Source of the DNA: Pseudopithomyces maydicus
Lineage: Eukaryota; Ascomycota; Dothideomycetes; Pleosporales; Didymosphaeriaceae
DNA: 64,000 nt
Assembly (NCBI GenBank): GCA_026873275.1
Contig: JANTUC010000001.1
Span: forward strand, 1,116,001 to 1,180,000
Direction: 5' to 3'
Position 1 is the first letter of the stretch, and every line of letters starts with the position of its first letter. Of the stretch, positions 54,719 through 64,000 are shown piece by piece. The translations under genes and the position numbers were made by a program. Under the pieces are notes generated by a model that did not search any database, was not told the DNA's origin, and saw nothing but the letters and a program-made list of their open reading frames with translations.

Positions 54719-56779
54719 ATGGGCTTGAGAAGGGGGAAACCTAAAGGGAAGAAAGACCATGTGAGAAAGAAAGCGTGGAGACCAAAGACAAAGACTGGTT
54801 GCATTACTTGTAGGTGAGTAAAAGCGTGTTGTGAGGGATAGCCTCGTCAGCAAGGACGACCAGCACGTTGCTTGTTCTTGGGAGCCAGTCACTGTCGTCT
54901 ACGTTAGCATGCTGCTGAAGAGAGCATGCATGTTTGGTATTGTACCACTTTGCCTATACAGGTAATGGCTCGCTGTTCTGAGCGTAGCGGCATCCTGGAG
55001 GACAGAGCCATTATCAGTGATTGCCCGGGATGCCTGACGGATCCCGAGACGTTATTACGGTGCCCCTCTCTCGAAGCTTGTTCCAACCACCATGCTAAAA
55101 TTCGACGACCCTGACGTTCTTTTAGGATTCGAAGAATCAAGTGTGACGAAGCGAAACCCAGTTGCCAGCGATGCACTTCCACTGGTCGCAAGTGCGATGG
55201 CTACCAAACATCAGCGTTACCGACTGGATCTACTTCGATGATATACACACCCTCGCAGTTCGTGCCCAACCCTTCTCTCGGTTTGGATCTTAGTTCCACT
55301 CAAGAGCAGGAAGCTTTTCACTTCTTCAAACATCAGACAGCATACGAAGTAGGCCGAAAATTCTTGTCGTTCTTGGTTGTTGCTCACGCTATAGCAGCTT
55401 TCTGGGTTCTTCGATTCTTCCTTTTGGCAGTTCGAAGTACTGCAAGCCTCACATACTATTCCCGCAATCCGACATACCATCATTGCCATAGCGGCCTTAC
55501 ATCGCAAATTCATCAGCGGCCGGATGCCTGTAGTACCAGACGACGTATCGGACGGACAAATCGCCTTCGCGATTGAGCAATCAAATCGTGCAATCTACGA
55601 ATTGACACGATGCTCTGCCCAGAAAACTATCTCAGATATGATGGACGTCATGACTGCTTGCATCATGTTCTATTGTTTGAGCTGCTTCCAAGGCCACCAA
55701 GCAATCGCATTGGAACATTTGCATAGCGGGTTGAAAATCTTGCACCAGTTTGATCAGAATCATGATCACGCCACAGACGCTATGGAGATCCATCCGATTT
55801 CTTTGAAGACGTTGCGAGCCATCTTCGTGACCATGGACGTACAGGCAAGAGGCGTCATGGGCAAGGAGATGCTTGAAACCTGGGTGCAACGACCGAAACG
55901 GAATTTCAGTGGGCCCCCGCCACAGTTCGTAACGTTTTCTCAAGCTCGATACGCTTTCGAAGTTCTCTATCATGAGATAATAGGATTCATGCAGGCTCTT
56001 GATGTCGACCCACCACGGGGACCGGACGCTCCAATTTGGCTTTGGAAGGAGTACGAGCAATTTCAAGCAGAGTTTGATGGGCTGAGTGCTCGCTTGGACG
56101 GGTTCCTCGCTCGCCTTTCACACGTTACGGCACCAGAGGATCAGGAGTCTATATTGGGCATCAAGTTGTTTCGCGAGCAAATTCGTGTCTACTTGAAATT
56201 GTTCAGAGGATTTGATCCAAAAAACGCACACGAGAGATCAATTGGCAGGTGGAAGAGGAGTCGATGGTCACCATCCTGAACTTGGCGTGTGAGCTATTGC
56301 ATGCACCGCCCGATATCAGCAGACCGGCAGGAAGTCGACCTGAAGTGTACTATCCAGCCATGACAGATCCAGAGTACGGGACAGGAGCAGACGTTCCTGC
56401 CTACTCCCGCCCTGTCTTCTCGTCCATGTCTGGACTGTTGTCGGCATTGTGGCTCGTCGTGTCGAAGTCACAATCGAGTGCGCTGCGCCGGCGAGCCATC
56501 GCACTCATGCTGGACTACCCGCGGCGCGAGGGAATTTGGGATGGGGTGGTGGCGGGACGAGTTGCGTGGGAAATGCTGAGGCTGGAAGAGATGGCCGTGG
56601 ATGGCGTGCTTGGAGTAGATCCTAACGGCCACGCGGAGGTGATTCCAGATTACAACAAGGTGCGGGACTGCAACATCAGATACGTCGCGCCGAGGGTCAT
56701 GGAGGTCGAGTTCCGCAGTCTGGCACAGTGGGAGATGGGACCTACAGCGCGTGGGATCAAGAAGATTATTGCATGGTGA
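54719..56779 (+). CDS. Zn2Cys6 transcription factor (apparent 1-nt frameshift)
   Basis: Exons 54719-54813, 55126-55348, 55398-56779; introns 312 nt (GTGAGT..TAG) and 49 nt (GTAGGC..CAG); about 566 aa. Exon 1 is a basic stretch ending GCITCR; exon 2 continues IRRIKCDEAKPSCQRC and KCDGY. Together they form a full binuclear zinc cluster, which supports the long first intron. The body shows AFHFFKHQTAYE, then LSGFFDSSFWQFEVLQASH, then IPAIRHTIIAIAALH, typical of fungal-specific TFs. The frame breaks near the A6 run at 56219-56224; one added A links ...GFDPK to INWQVEEESMVTILNLA and the C-terminal half, ending GIKKIIAW. The 3' coding end is followed by tandem partial copies of itself. DNA target unknown; nuclear regulator by family. 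Confidence 0.82.
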
Positions 56780-57185
56780 GGAGCGAGTAGCGAGCAGCCA
56801 GATGGTGTGTGTGTATGTACGCTGAACGGATGCAATGCTGGGTCCTGGTTGCACAGTGGGATCAGGAAGATTCTCGCATGGTGAGCACCGAGCAGCTAGA
56901 TCGTGTATACGCCGAATCCATTGCAATGTCGCGGTGTGATTGCATAGCGGAATCAAGAAGATTGTCGCATGGTGAGCAAGCACTGAGCAGCGAGATCATG
57001 GGTCCTGGAATCAAGAAGATTCTCGCATGGTGAGCACTGAGCAGCTAGATCGGGTGTACACTGAATCCATTGCAATGCCGCGGTGTGATTGCATAGCGGA
57101 ATCAAGATTGTCGCATGGTGAGCAAGCAATGAGCAGCGAGATCATGTATGTACGCTGAATCCATTACAATGCCGCAGTCTGATTG
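56753..57185 (+). repeat. Tandem copies derived from the TF gene's 3' end
   Basis: The last coding bases of the Zn2Cys6 gene (GGGATCAAGAAGATT..GCATGGTGA, 56753-56779) recur at about 56858, 56949, 57007 and 57098. A larger unit (GAGCAGC.AGATC through GAATCCATTGCAATG to GCATGGTGAGCAAGCA) is present twice with a spacing of about 146 bases, from about 56890 and 57036. Copies differ by a few substitutions and one 3-base deletion. Confidence 0.85.
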
Positions 57186-58279
57186 CACACAATCGGTGCT
57201 GTCAAGTGTTGGGCCAACCATCTGCAGCAGCTCTGATAGCCCTGGTAGCGACAATGATGATGATGATGATGATGTGCGACATGGGACGCGGAACCACGGT
57301 CTGAAACCGCGACGACGAACGTCTGGTCTGTTCAATCCAGTCGCTGCTCCTGGTGGGGGACCCGGCGGACATGCCTGGCCAAGGGGGAGGGTGGACCACT
57401 GGACCACCAGTCCAGGGCAGGTCTTGGGAAGGTCCACTCCAGCTTCCAAGCTCCAGGGCTCCAGCTCCAGCTCCAGGGCTACTGCACGCGCACGTGATAG
57501 TGCTGTGACGCGCATCCTTCCTGGGCGGCAGCCACATTCGCGCTGGCCAATGGCAGCAGGGGCGATGGCTGGGAGCGTCTGCGACAGGCGGGCGGCAGGG
57601 GTGTCCTCAGCTGAACAACGGCTCTGCGAATGCACTATCGTCGGCTGCATGGCGGAGCTCCAATTGCGAGGCTCCACGACGTGGGTGGAGCGTCTCGGGG
57701 GGTGGTGAGATGCGCAAGCTGCAGACGGGCCAGAGGGAGCTCCCGGCAAGCCGGGTGGACTCGGTGGAGCCCGGCAGCAATTGCGCGTGCGATGGGCGGC
57801 CATCGCCTGGCCAACGCGATCGCCGAGGTGCGCTGGAGGCCGGTGGAGCTTCACAAGCCGCCGCGGCTGGAGAAAGACGGGGCGGATGCGGACGTGCTTG
57901 TTGTGATGGTGTTGTGATGCGGCGCAAAGGGGAAGTCGCGGCCGAGCTAGCGCGTAATAGCTGTCCCGTTCCGGCAAGGTGTTGTTTATGAACCCAACCT
58001 CGTCTTTTATGCACCCTATGAAACGGCGCAACCCACTTGGCCCCGGCAAGCTGACGGACAGTTGTTCTCCTCACCTCCTGCACACGCAACCCATCCTCCC
58101 TCCACCCACCCCACCAATTGCACCATCATCTTGAATCGCAGGCTTCCTAAGGCTCTCGCAGCTTCTTTCGTTGCCTTCACCTAAGGAGCACCAAGTCGCT
58201 TCTTATCCTTTCAGTTGAGGGGATTAGAAGTGACGCGACGACTCCGTCAATCTGGATTTTGAAGCCAGAGGTGAGCCCC
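57186..58279. other. Gene-free stretch upstream of HEX1
   Basis: About 1.1 kb, GC-rich, with a GAT trinucleotide run at 57252-57273. Long overlapping frames on both strands (up to 315 codons) are GC-driven and motif-free. The HEX1 promoter and an untranslated first exon ending near 58270 (donor GTGAGC) probably lie here. Confidence 0.5.
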
Positions 58280-60098
58280 ATGCGCGCCCCACGACCCAGC
58301 GTCGCTGACCGCTTCAGTTCCGATCCCGTTCAGTGTCTTCCCGTCCAGCTACAAGAACGTAAGCAAGGACGCTGTTAAGGAATCGACGAAGGTCCAGGTA
58401 GAAGCAAAGGCAGAGCTACCACAGGCAGGACGGGAAGGTCACTCTGAACATCAGGAATCCTTCTCAGTCCGCGTCAATCAGCCTGCTGAGCGCCCTTCTG
58501 AGCACCGCGAGACCTACACCGAGGACGTCCGAGTCTTCGAGGACCGCCAACAGCGCCGCCCCCAGCAGCACCAGCACCGCGAGGAAATCCACATCCACGA
58601 GGAGCACCGCTACAAGCAGCCCCAGCCCCAGCTCCAGCCCCGCCCTCAGCCAGACCACGTCCGTCGCACTGAGCGTGTAGAGGTTGACATCCACGAGCAC
58701 CGCGACTCCCAGAACCGGTACGTGCTTTTTCTCTTGTTTACCTGCCACCGCGCCAGCCACCGGCCGCCCACCGCCCCCTGATGCACTGGCCCTTAGCCGG
58801 CGCCTAACTAACCCAATCCGATGTATTGTTGTCCGAGCGACACGTACCGCCCCACTTTTCCGCTCTTTTCTCTTCCCTGCCCAAGCTGACCTCCTCTTCC
58901 TCACTACAGCTACCAACCCCAACGTCCCATCGTCGGTGGCCACTTCGAAACATCTCAACGAACCTACGACCGCGACTTCAACGCCGTCCAAGGATCTCCT
59001 CAACCCGACTACGCTACCTCCCAGGTTGACGTCTCCGAGCGTCAATTCCGCGAGCGTACCCGTCCCATCGTCGCTGGTCACTTTGCTGAGAGCCGCAACC
59101 TCAGCACCGAGCCCAACTACGAACAGGCCTCTCGCTACCACAGAGAGTCCTTCGACCCCAAGCACGACACCTACCCTTCCCGTCGGGAGGTAGACGCCGT
59201 TGACAGCCGCTACCCTCATCGTGAGGAGGTTCGAGTAGAGACTACTCGTGCCACGGTTGACGCACCCAAAAAGCACAAGCGTGATATGGGATATTACGAC
59301 GACGACGGCCAGTACCACTCGTTTCGTCACGGTATCTCCAAGGCAGCCTCCAAGGTAGCCGACCACATCGCTCACCCCATCCACGGCTCCCGCCACCACC
59401 ACTCTCACGACCACTCCTCCAAGGCGTCCCAGCACAAGGACATCCGCGAGGACATCGTTGTTAAGGAGAAGTACACTACTTCCTCCGCTCCCGCCCCCGC
59501 TCCTACCCACTTCCGCGACACTCACGTGCCCGCTCCCCGCGCTCCCGCCCCAGCCCCAGCCCCAGCCTCCGTCTCCACCTACCGCCCTACCGTCGGCCCT
59601 TCTTCTTTCTCAAGCAGCAAGACCGTCACCACCACCCGCAAGATGGCTCCTCCCAACACTATCACCATCCCCTGCCACCACATCCGCATTGGCGATCTCC
59701 TGATCCTTCAGGGCCGCCCTTGCCAGGTCATCCGCATCACCACCTCCTCCCAGACTGGCCAGCACCGCTACCTCGGTGTTGACCTCTTCACCAAGCAGCT
59801 CCATGAGGAGTCCAGCTTCATCTCCAACCCGGCCCCGTCCGTCGTTGTCCAGAACATGCTTGGTCCTGTCTTCAAGCAGTACCGTGTTCTTGACATCCGC
59901 GAGGATGGTCGCGTTGTCGCCATGACCGAGACTGGTGATGTCAAGCAGGGTCTGCCCATCATTGACCAGAGCAACCTTCTCCAGCGTCTCACCGAGTCCT
60001 TCGACAACGGCCGTGGCAGCATCCGCATCCTCGTCATCAACGACGATGGCGCTGAGATGGCTGTTGACTACAAGGTCGTCCACGGCTCTCGTTTGTAG
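58280..60098 (+). CDS. hex1: Woronin body major protein HEX1 with N-terminal extension
   Basis: The certain part is 59286-60098 (270 aa): MGYYDDDG start, His-rich linker, then the eIF5A-like core ITIPCHHIRIGDLLILQGRP, HEESSFISNPAPSVVVQ, KQGLPIIDQSNL and the C-terminal SRL peroxisome signal. HEX1 self-assembles into the crystalline core of Woronin bodies, which plug septal pores after wounding. Upstream the same frame is open through exon 58910-60098, a 192-nt intron (GTACGT..CAG) and exon 58318-58717. This adds a basic, His/Gln-rich region with two RPIV(G/A)GHF repeats. No ATG lies in that frame. One model begins at ATG 58280 and removes 58359-58428 (GTAAGC..CAG), giving 518 aa. Alternative splicing of HEX1 leaders is known in other fungi. 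The core is certain; the extension's start is not. Confidence 0.88.
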
Positions 60099-60691
60099 AT
60101 GGCTTCACTTCGTCAACGGTAAGCATCTTCTCTCTATGCCTAGTCGAACCTTCACTAATGACTTGCTCAGGTCTCTTTCAACCCTTTCGTCGTGTTTCGT
60201 AACGGCATGGAGTTCGAACCTTGTTGACCATGTCACATCAAACTGTGTTCATATTTCCTCTTTGCTTTGGTCGCCTGACCGAGCTCACTGCCACACCGCC
60301 GTGGGTACTGCCAGCGTTCTACGCTGATGATGCTGCGGCGGGTGTCGCCCTTTTGTTTTGCAATTGGCGCAGTGATTTACGGCTCATGTGATATGAAAGC
60401 GAAGTACAATTGTGGATAGTTAATGGAGTCTTTGCTTATAAGTTGTACTTGTCCTCCGTGTTTGTCGTGTTGTCTTGCATTCTTTTTCGCCACCCCCTTG
60501 CTACTCATAGTCCCATCACTAGTGCTGCGTATCCCGCCTCGGTTCCTGAGCTACCCCGCCTTCTCCATCTCCACTTCCCTAGCTTCCGGTGGGGAGCGTA
60601 CCATAGTATGCATGGGCATCTTGCATCGTCTTGACCACGCCTTCAGCTGTGAACCACTCTGTTCCATTTCAAGCATTATACTGACCGCACC
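60099..60691. other. HEX1 3' region and promoter of the oxygenase gene
   Basis: About 590 bases with no supported gene. A tRNA B-box-like word near 60208 on the minus strand has no matching cloverleaf. Confidence 0.5.
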
Positions 60692-61903
60692 ATGTCTTCT
60701 CCGCGTCCCAATCCCACAGCGTCAACGCCTCCCACATCCGCCTTCCCTTCCATCCCACCCTTCCCAGACACCGTCCCCACCGCCCCCCTCCTCCGCATCT
60801 CCCTCGCGAAACTCCTACTTCACGACCCAGTGGAAGAACGCTGCTGGCGCGCATGCTGTGATCTAGGCTTTTTCTACTTGGATCTGCGCGAGGAGGTACA
60901 CGGCGAGTCACTCCTAGAAGATGCGGGGCGGCTGTTTGCAGTGATGCGGGATCTCTTCCTGCTTCCCGTGGGCGAGAAGGAAAGGTTTGATTTTGCGGAG
61001 AAAGGGAGCTATTTTGGGTATAAAGGGTGTGGTAGGGGGATTGTGGATGAGAGGGGGACGAGGGATGGGTGTGAGTTTTATAATGTAGGTGGGGTGTACT
61101 TATACGTGTTTCTGGGACGAAATCGAGAAGTGATTGCTCACCCAGGCTAGATCTCGAAAGACGACATCTTGCGTTTGGCATCCCAGATACCGTGTCCCGA
61201 TCTTCTGAACCACCATCGCCCGCTATTCGAAACGTATATCCGTGCCTCCCATTCTCTCTGCATACTAATCACATCCCTTCTCTCTTCCCGACTCTCGCTC
61301 AACGCAGACCTCAAGGACGCCGGTGGCCTCTCCACACTCCACGCTCTCGACACCCCCTCAGGCGATCAAATCCGCTTCGTCCGCGCACCTCCGCAAAGCC
61401 CCACAAAGACCGCCGTTGCCATGGGCGAGCACACCGATTTCGGCTCCGTAACGATCCTCTTCAACCGCCTCGGCGGCCTGCAGGTAAAACTCCCACATGG
61501 CATCGAACCAGTCGCTCCTCCATCGTCTGGACAATTGGACGGGTGTGAAAACGCACTGACGAGCGGCGGATGGGCATACGTGAAACCCCTTCCAGGGCAC
61601 TGCGTCGTGAATCTCGGGGACGCACTTGTAAAGTTCTCGGGTGGGAGGCTGAGGAGTAACATCCATAGGGTGGTGCCGCCGCCCGGGGAGCAGGCAAGGT
61701 GCGAGAGGTATAGCCTTGTGTACTTTTGTCGGCCCAGGAATGAGGTTTTGCTGCGGAGTTTGATAGAGGGTGAGGGAGAACAAGAGGGAGAAGGCGTTAC
61801 GGCTGAGGATTGGATATTGAGGAGAGCGTTGGGGAGGAGGAGGGCGGATGGGTGGAAGGATAGTGTGGGGACGGAGGGTGTGAGTATGAGAGCTGGAATG
61901 TAG
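60692..61903 (+). CDS. 2-oxoglutarate/Fe(II) dioxygenase (IPNS-like)
   Basis: Exons 60692-61084 and 61151-61903, intron 66 nt (GTAGGT..TAG); 381 aa. The N-terminal DIOX_N part has the usual LGFFYLDL and FFLLPVGEK-like elements (here DLFLLPVGEKERF). The jelly-roll core holds the iron triad, HTD in MGEHTDFGSVTILF and the distal His in RSNIHRVVPP. An R-x-S pair (RYSLVYF) binds the 2-oxoglutarate carboxylate. Members hydroxylate, desaturate or cyclise small molecules, and many belong to secondary metabolism. No biosynthetic neighbour is visible here, so the substrate stays open. No signal peptide. The acceptor at 61150 was preferred over the AG five bases earlier because it alone keeps the frame. 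Confidence 0.9.
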
Positions 61904-62344
61904 AGAGTTGTTGGGAGGTGGACGGTCGGTGTTGTTTGTGAGTACTAGCCGATAGGGGTTTAGAGGAGTGAGTATAGGCGATGATTGGGGGTATGTGGTA
62001 TGAATATTCTAGCTATGACTGATGTTATTGTAGCTTCAGATCGTCAAACATCTAGTTGGGTTTCCTCTCCAATGAGTTTAGGACAGTCTGATCAAGACAT
62101 CGCTAACTTTCTTCGGCGAAGCAGAAACACGCTGCTCCCATTCCATTCATGTGCATTTAATTTCGCGTCGATTGAATCCACTTGTAGCTCCATTGCGGGT
62201 CTGTTAGTGCTATGGCTGCCTTACGCTAAGGTATCCTATACTGGGTTTGGCTTAATGAAAAGCCAAATCATTATCATAAATACGATTGATGAAAATTCTT
62301 CAGTCTTCCTCTTGTAGCATGTCTGTCAGAAACAGCTCCAGAGA
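61904..62344. other. Short gene-free stretch
   Basis: 440 bases between the oxygenase stop and the next start. One 110-codon plus-strand frame (61985-62317) has no motif and is rejected. Confidence 0.45.
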
Positions 62345-63562
62345 ATGCGAAAGCCAGTCGAGTTGCTCGACTTACCAGCCGAGATTCGGAACCAAATATG
62401 GAAATACGCACTCAGCTATTCGACTTCCCACGTTGTCGACATATTCAGGGACATGAATTGGTTCAACCCATCTGTTCTTCGAGAATTCGATTCAGACGCA
62501 TGGTTCTATCACTCGGCAGAGGACAACACGATTAAGCCCCATCTATTGCGGGTCTGCAAGCAGATCCATCACGAAGCTACACCAATCTTCTATTCAAATA
62601 CCTTTATCGATCCTGTTATCATCGGTACGATCCTGACGCGGGAAAACCTCAAGTCATTCATCCGCAAGCTTGACCTATTCGTGCGGCCGCGACGCTACAA
62701 TTTCAAGAGCATTTTCGTGTGTCTACACTGCGATGGGTACGAAATAGATCATATAAAAAGTCGTCAGGATAGAGACGCGTCTCTTGTTGCTCACTACGCA
62801 AACGTCATGTCACGACAGTGTGGAACTCTGGATGCACTTCATATCCAGATGGCGGACTGGTCAAAGAATCATATCTACAGGTTCAACGACGATATAACAA
62901 TACCACTTGTGCGTGGTTTCGGACTGTTTCATGCCAGGAAAGTGACATTCGGAATGCTGGGTTCTAGGATCGGATTCGATCTCGATCTGGCGATTGGACA
63001 GGAAGAGCCAAGGATACCGCTCAGAGAACTTTTTACCAAGCTGTGCAAGATATCAAGATACTGTGGCTTTGATGAAGCGGGGCTAAAGAGGATTACCGAA
63101 CAAAACGTCATACAATCTTCCGGTAGTGAGCAAGCTCTGGCCGAATTCATGCAGTCCTGGGAAAGTTCCTTGGAAAAGGCCATAGCCATCTTGAGCAGTA
63201 CAATGGAGGTCATGAAAGAAGAATTGGAGTTCGAAGGACCTTTCAATGTAGAAAGAGAAGAAGGTGTATTCGGCCCGGAGAAGAAAAAGAAGATACGGAG
63301 GTTGATGGAGAGGCTTGAAGGGGTCGTGATGGACAACGCTGCACAAAAGTTGGGTGAATTGAATGCCGACGAGCGAGGTGAGCTCGAGAAAAACATCATT
63401 CAGTTCAACGACACAAAATTGTGCAACGATCTCCTAGATGGATGGGGCGACTGGATGAAAGAGTGGGACGCCTACAATGAGATATTGGCACGTCGAGCTA
63501 AGGGTAATGTTCGGAGGATACCAAGAAAAGGGTCAGATAGGAAGAGTGCACACTTATTTTAG
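62345..63562 (+). CDS. 2EXR/F-box-like protein of unknown function
   Basis: 405 aa, single exon. The opening VELLDLPAEIRNQIWKYAL and the later LLRVCKQIHHEATPIFYSNTF match the 2EXR type of fungal F-box-like protein, a large lineage-expanded group. The middle region (residues 100-220) resembles the beta-rich part of these proteins but has no catalytic motif. A long charged helical segment, probably coiled coil, spans about 265-340 (for example MEVMKEELEFEGPF, KKKKIRRLMERLEGVV). The C-terminus is basic. F-box proteins link substrates to SCF ubiquitin ligases, but for the 2EXR group this is not established. The start is the first ATG of the frame. Confidence 0.8.
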   Translation: MRKPVELLDLPAEIRNQIWKYALSYSTSHVVDIFRDMNWFNPSVLREFDSDAWFYHSAEDNTIKPHLLRVCKQIHHEATPIFYSNTFIDPVIIGTILTRENLKSFIRKLDLFVRPRRYNFKSIFVCLHCDGYEIDHIKSRQDRDASLVAHYANVMSRQCGTLDALHIQMADWSKNHIYRFNDDITIPLVRGFGLFHARKVTFGMLGSRIGFDLDLAIGQEEPRIPLRELFTKLCKISRYCGFDEAGLKRITEQNVIQSSGSEQALAEFMQSWESSLEKAIAILSSTMEVMKEELEFEGPFNVEREEGVFGPEKKKKIRRLMERLEGVVMDNAAQKLGELNADERGELEKNIIQFNDTKLCNDLLDGWGDWMKEWDAYNEILARRAKGNVRRIPRKGSDRKSAHLF

Positions 63563-64000
63563 GGAAAGGAATAATGAATGAATTGCAAAATGTCTTGGCC
63601 ACACGATGTAATACCTCCGTAATAGCTGGTGTAGCTATAGAATTATGATAATATCTGCAATAAGAATTTAGCACAAATCATGGTGCCTCGCGAGAAGAGA
63701 AGAACTTTGGTTAAATTTGTCTTCAGAAATCATGATTCGGGATTTGTTGTTCTTTATACGCAGCCGCTCGAAGCACGATCATACAGTCTCGTATGATCAC
63801 ACGGGCTCACCGCGCCCACACGCATACATCTAGTACAGATGTGTTGTATTGATGGGCAGTACATATAGCGTATCTTCAGATTTCCGTGAGTTTTTCGGTA
63901 ACATCTTTGGGACTTGAATGAATATGTCTGACGCACATCAACTCCCCAAGGTAGAAATCAAAGTTTGATTATCAAACGAATGGCTTCACGTGTGAGATCC
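63563..64000. other. Right-edge stretch without a gene
   Basis: 440 AT-richer bases to the window end. One 60-codon minus-strand frame has no motif. Nothing else is visible. Confidence 0.4.

Noticed and set aside
57102..58049. 315-codon minus-strand frame and overlapping 186-codon plus-strand frame
   Set aside because: GC-driven frames over the tandem array and GAT microsatellite; no signal peptide, domain or splice partner.
58464..59525. 353-codon minus-strand open frame
   Set aside because: Antisense to the HEX1 N-terminal exons and runs through their intron; Val/Gly/Leu-rich shadow with no domain.
60205..60225. tRNA B-box-like word (GGTTCGAACTCC on the minus strand)
   Set aside because: No A box, acceptor pairing or anticodon arm at the proper distance.

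Overview
The window looks like nuclear DNA of a filamentous ascomycete (Pezizomycotina). It carries a Woronin-body HEX1 gene, a samB/MUB1-type MYND protein, two Zn2Cys6 transcription factors, a HET-family gene, a NACHT-ankyrin-SPRY NLR-like gene and two GH18 chitinases. Introns are short (45-100 nt, GT..AG), genes lie on both strands, and intergenic spaces of 0.3-4 kb contain microsatellites. A dothideomycete, perhaps Pleosporales, is my inference from gene style; no species can be named from the sequence alone.

Layout. 1-12.3 kb: 5' end of a secreted heme peroxidase (-), RNA pseudouridine synthase (+), GFO/IDH/MocA oxidoreductase (-), 14-TM MFS transporter (-), Zn2Cys6 regulator (-). 13.4-22.5 kb: a HET-family gene lacking the HET core (+), class III chitinase (+), secreted subtilase (+), a small four-exon GFA-domain protein (-). 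23.4-30 kb: APC13 (+), EthD-domain protein (-), SET protein with a signal peptide (-), Golgi GDPase (+). 30-42 kb: P4-ATPase (-), samB-like MYND protein (-), CorA-type transporter (+). 42.9-50.7 kb: nine-exon NACHT-ANK-SPRY gene (+), then a chitinase with a hevein-type chitin-binding module (-). 50.7-54.7 kb: a 4-kb stretch with no recognisable gene. 54.7-64 kb: second Zn2Cys6 regulator (+) followed by tandem copies of its 3' end, HEX1 with a long N-terminal extension (+), 2OG-Fe(II) oxygenase (+), 2EXR/F-box-like protein (+).

The genes do not form one pathway. There is a loose secreted/cell-wall set (peroxidase, two chitinases, subtilase) and a self/non-self or injury set (HET remnant, NLR-like protein, HEX1), mixed with housekeeping genes (APC13, GDPase, P4-ATPase, CorA, pseudouridine synthase). 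The MFS gene and its neighbouring Zn2Cys6 gene could be a regulator-transporter pair, but no biosynthetic backbone gene is present.

One caution affects the whole annotation. Six otherwise healthy genes each need a single extra base, at a run of 4-6 identical bases, to keep their conserved frame (seven sites in all). Because housekeeping genes are among them, missing bases in the assembly are a likelier cause than pseudogenes. Coordinates below are for the sequence as given.
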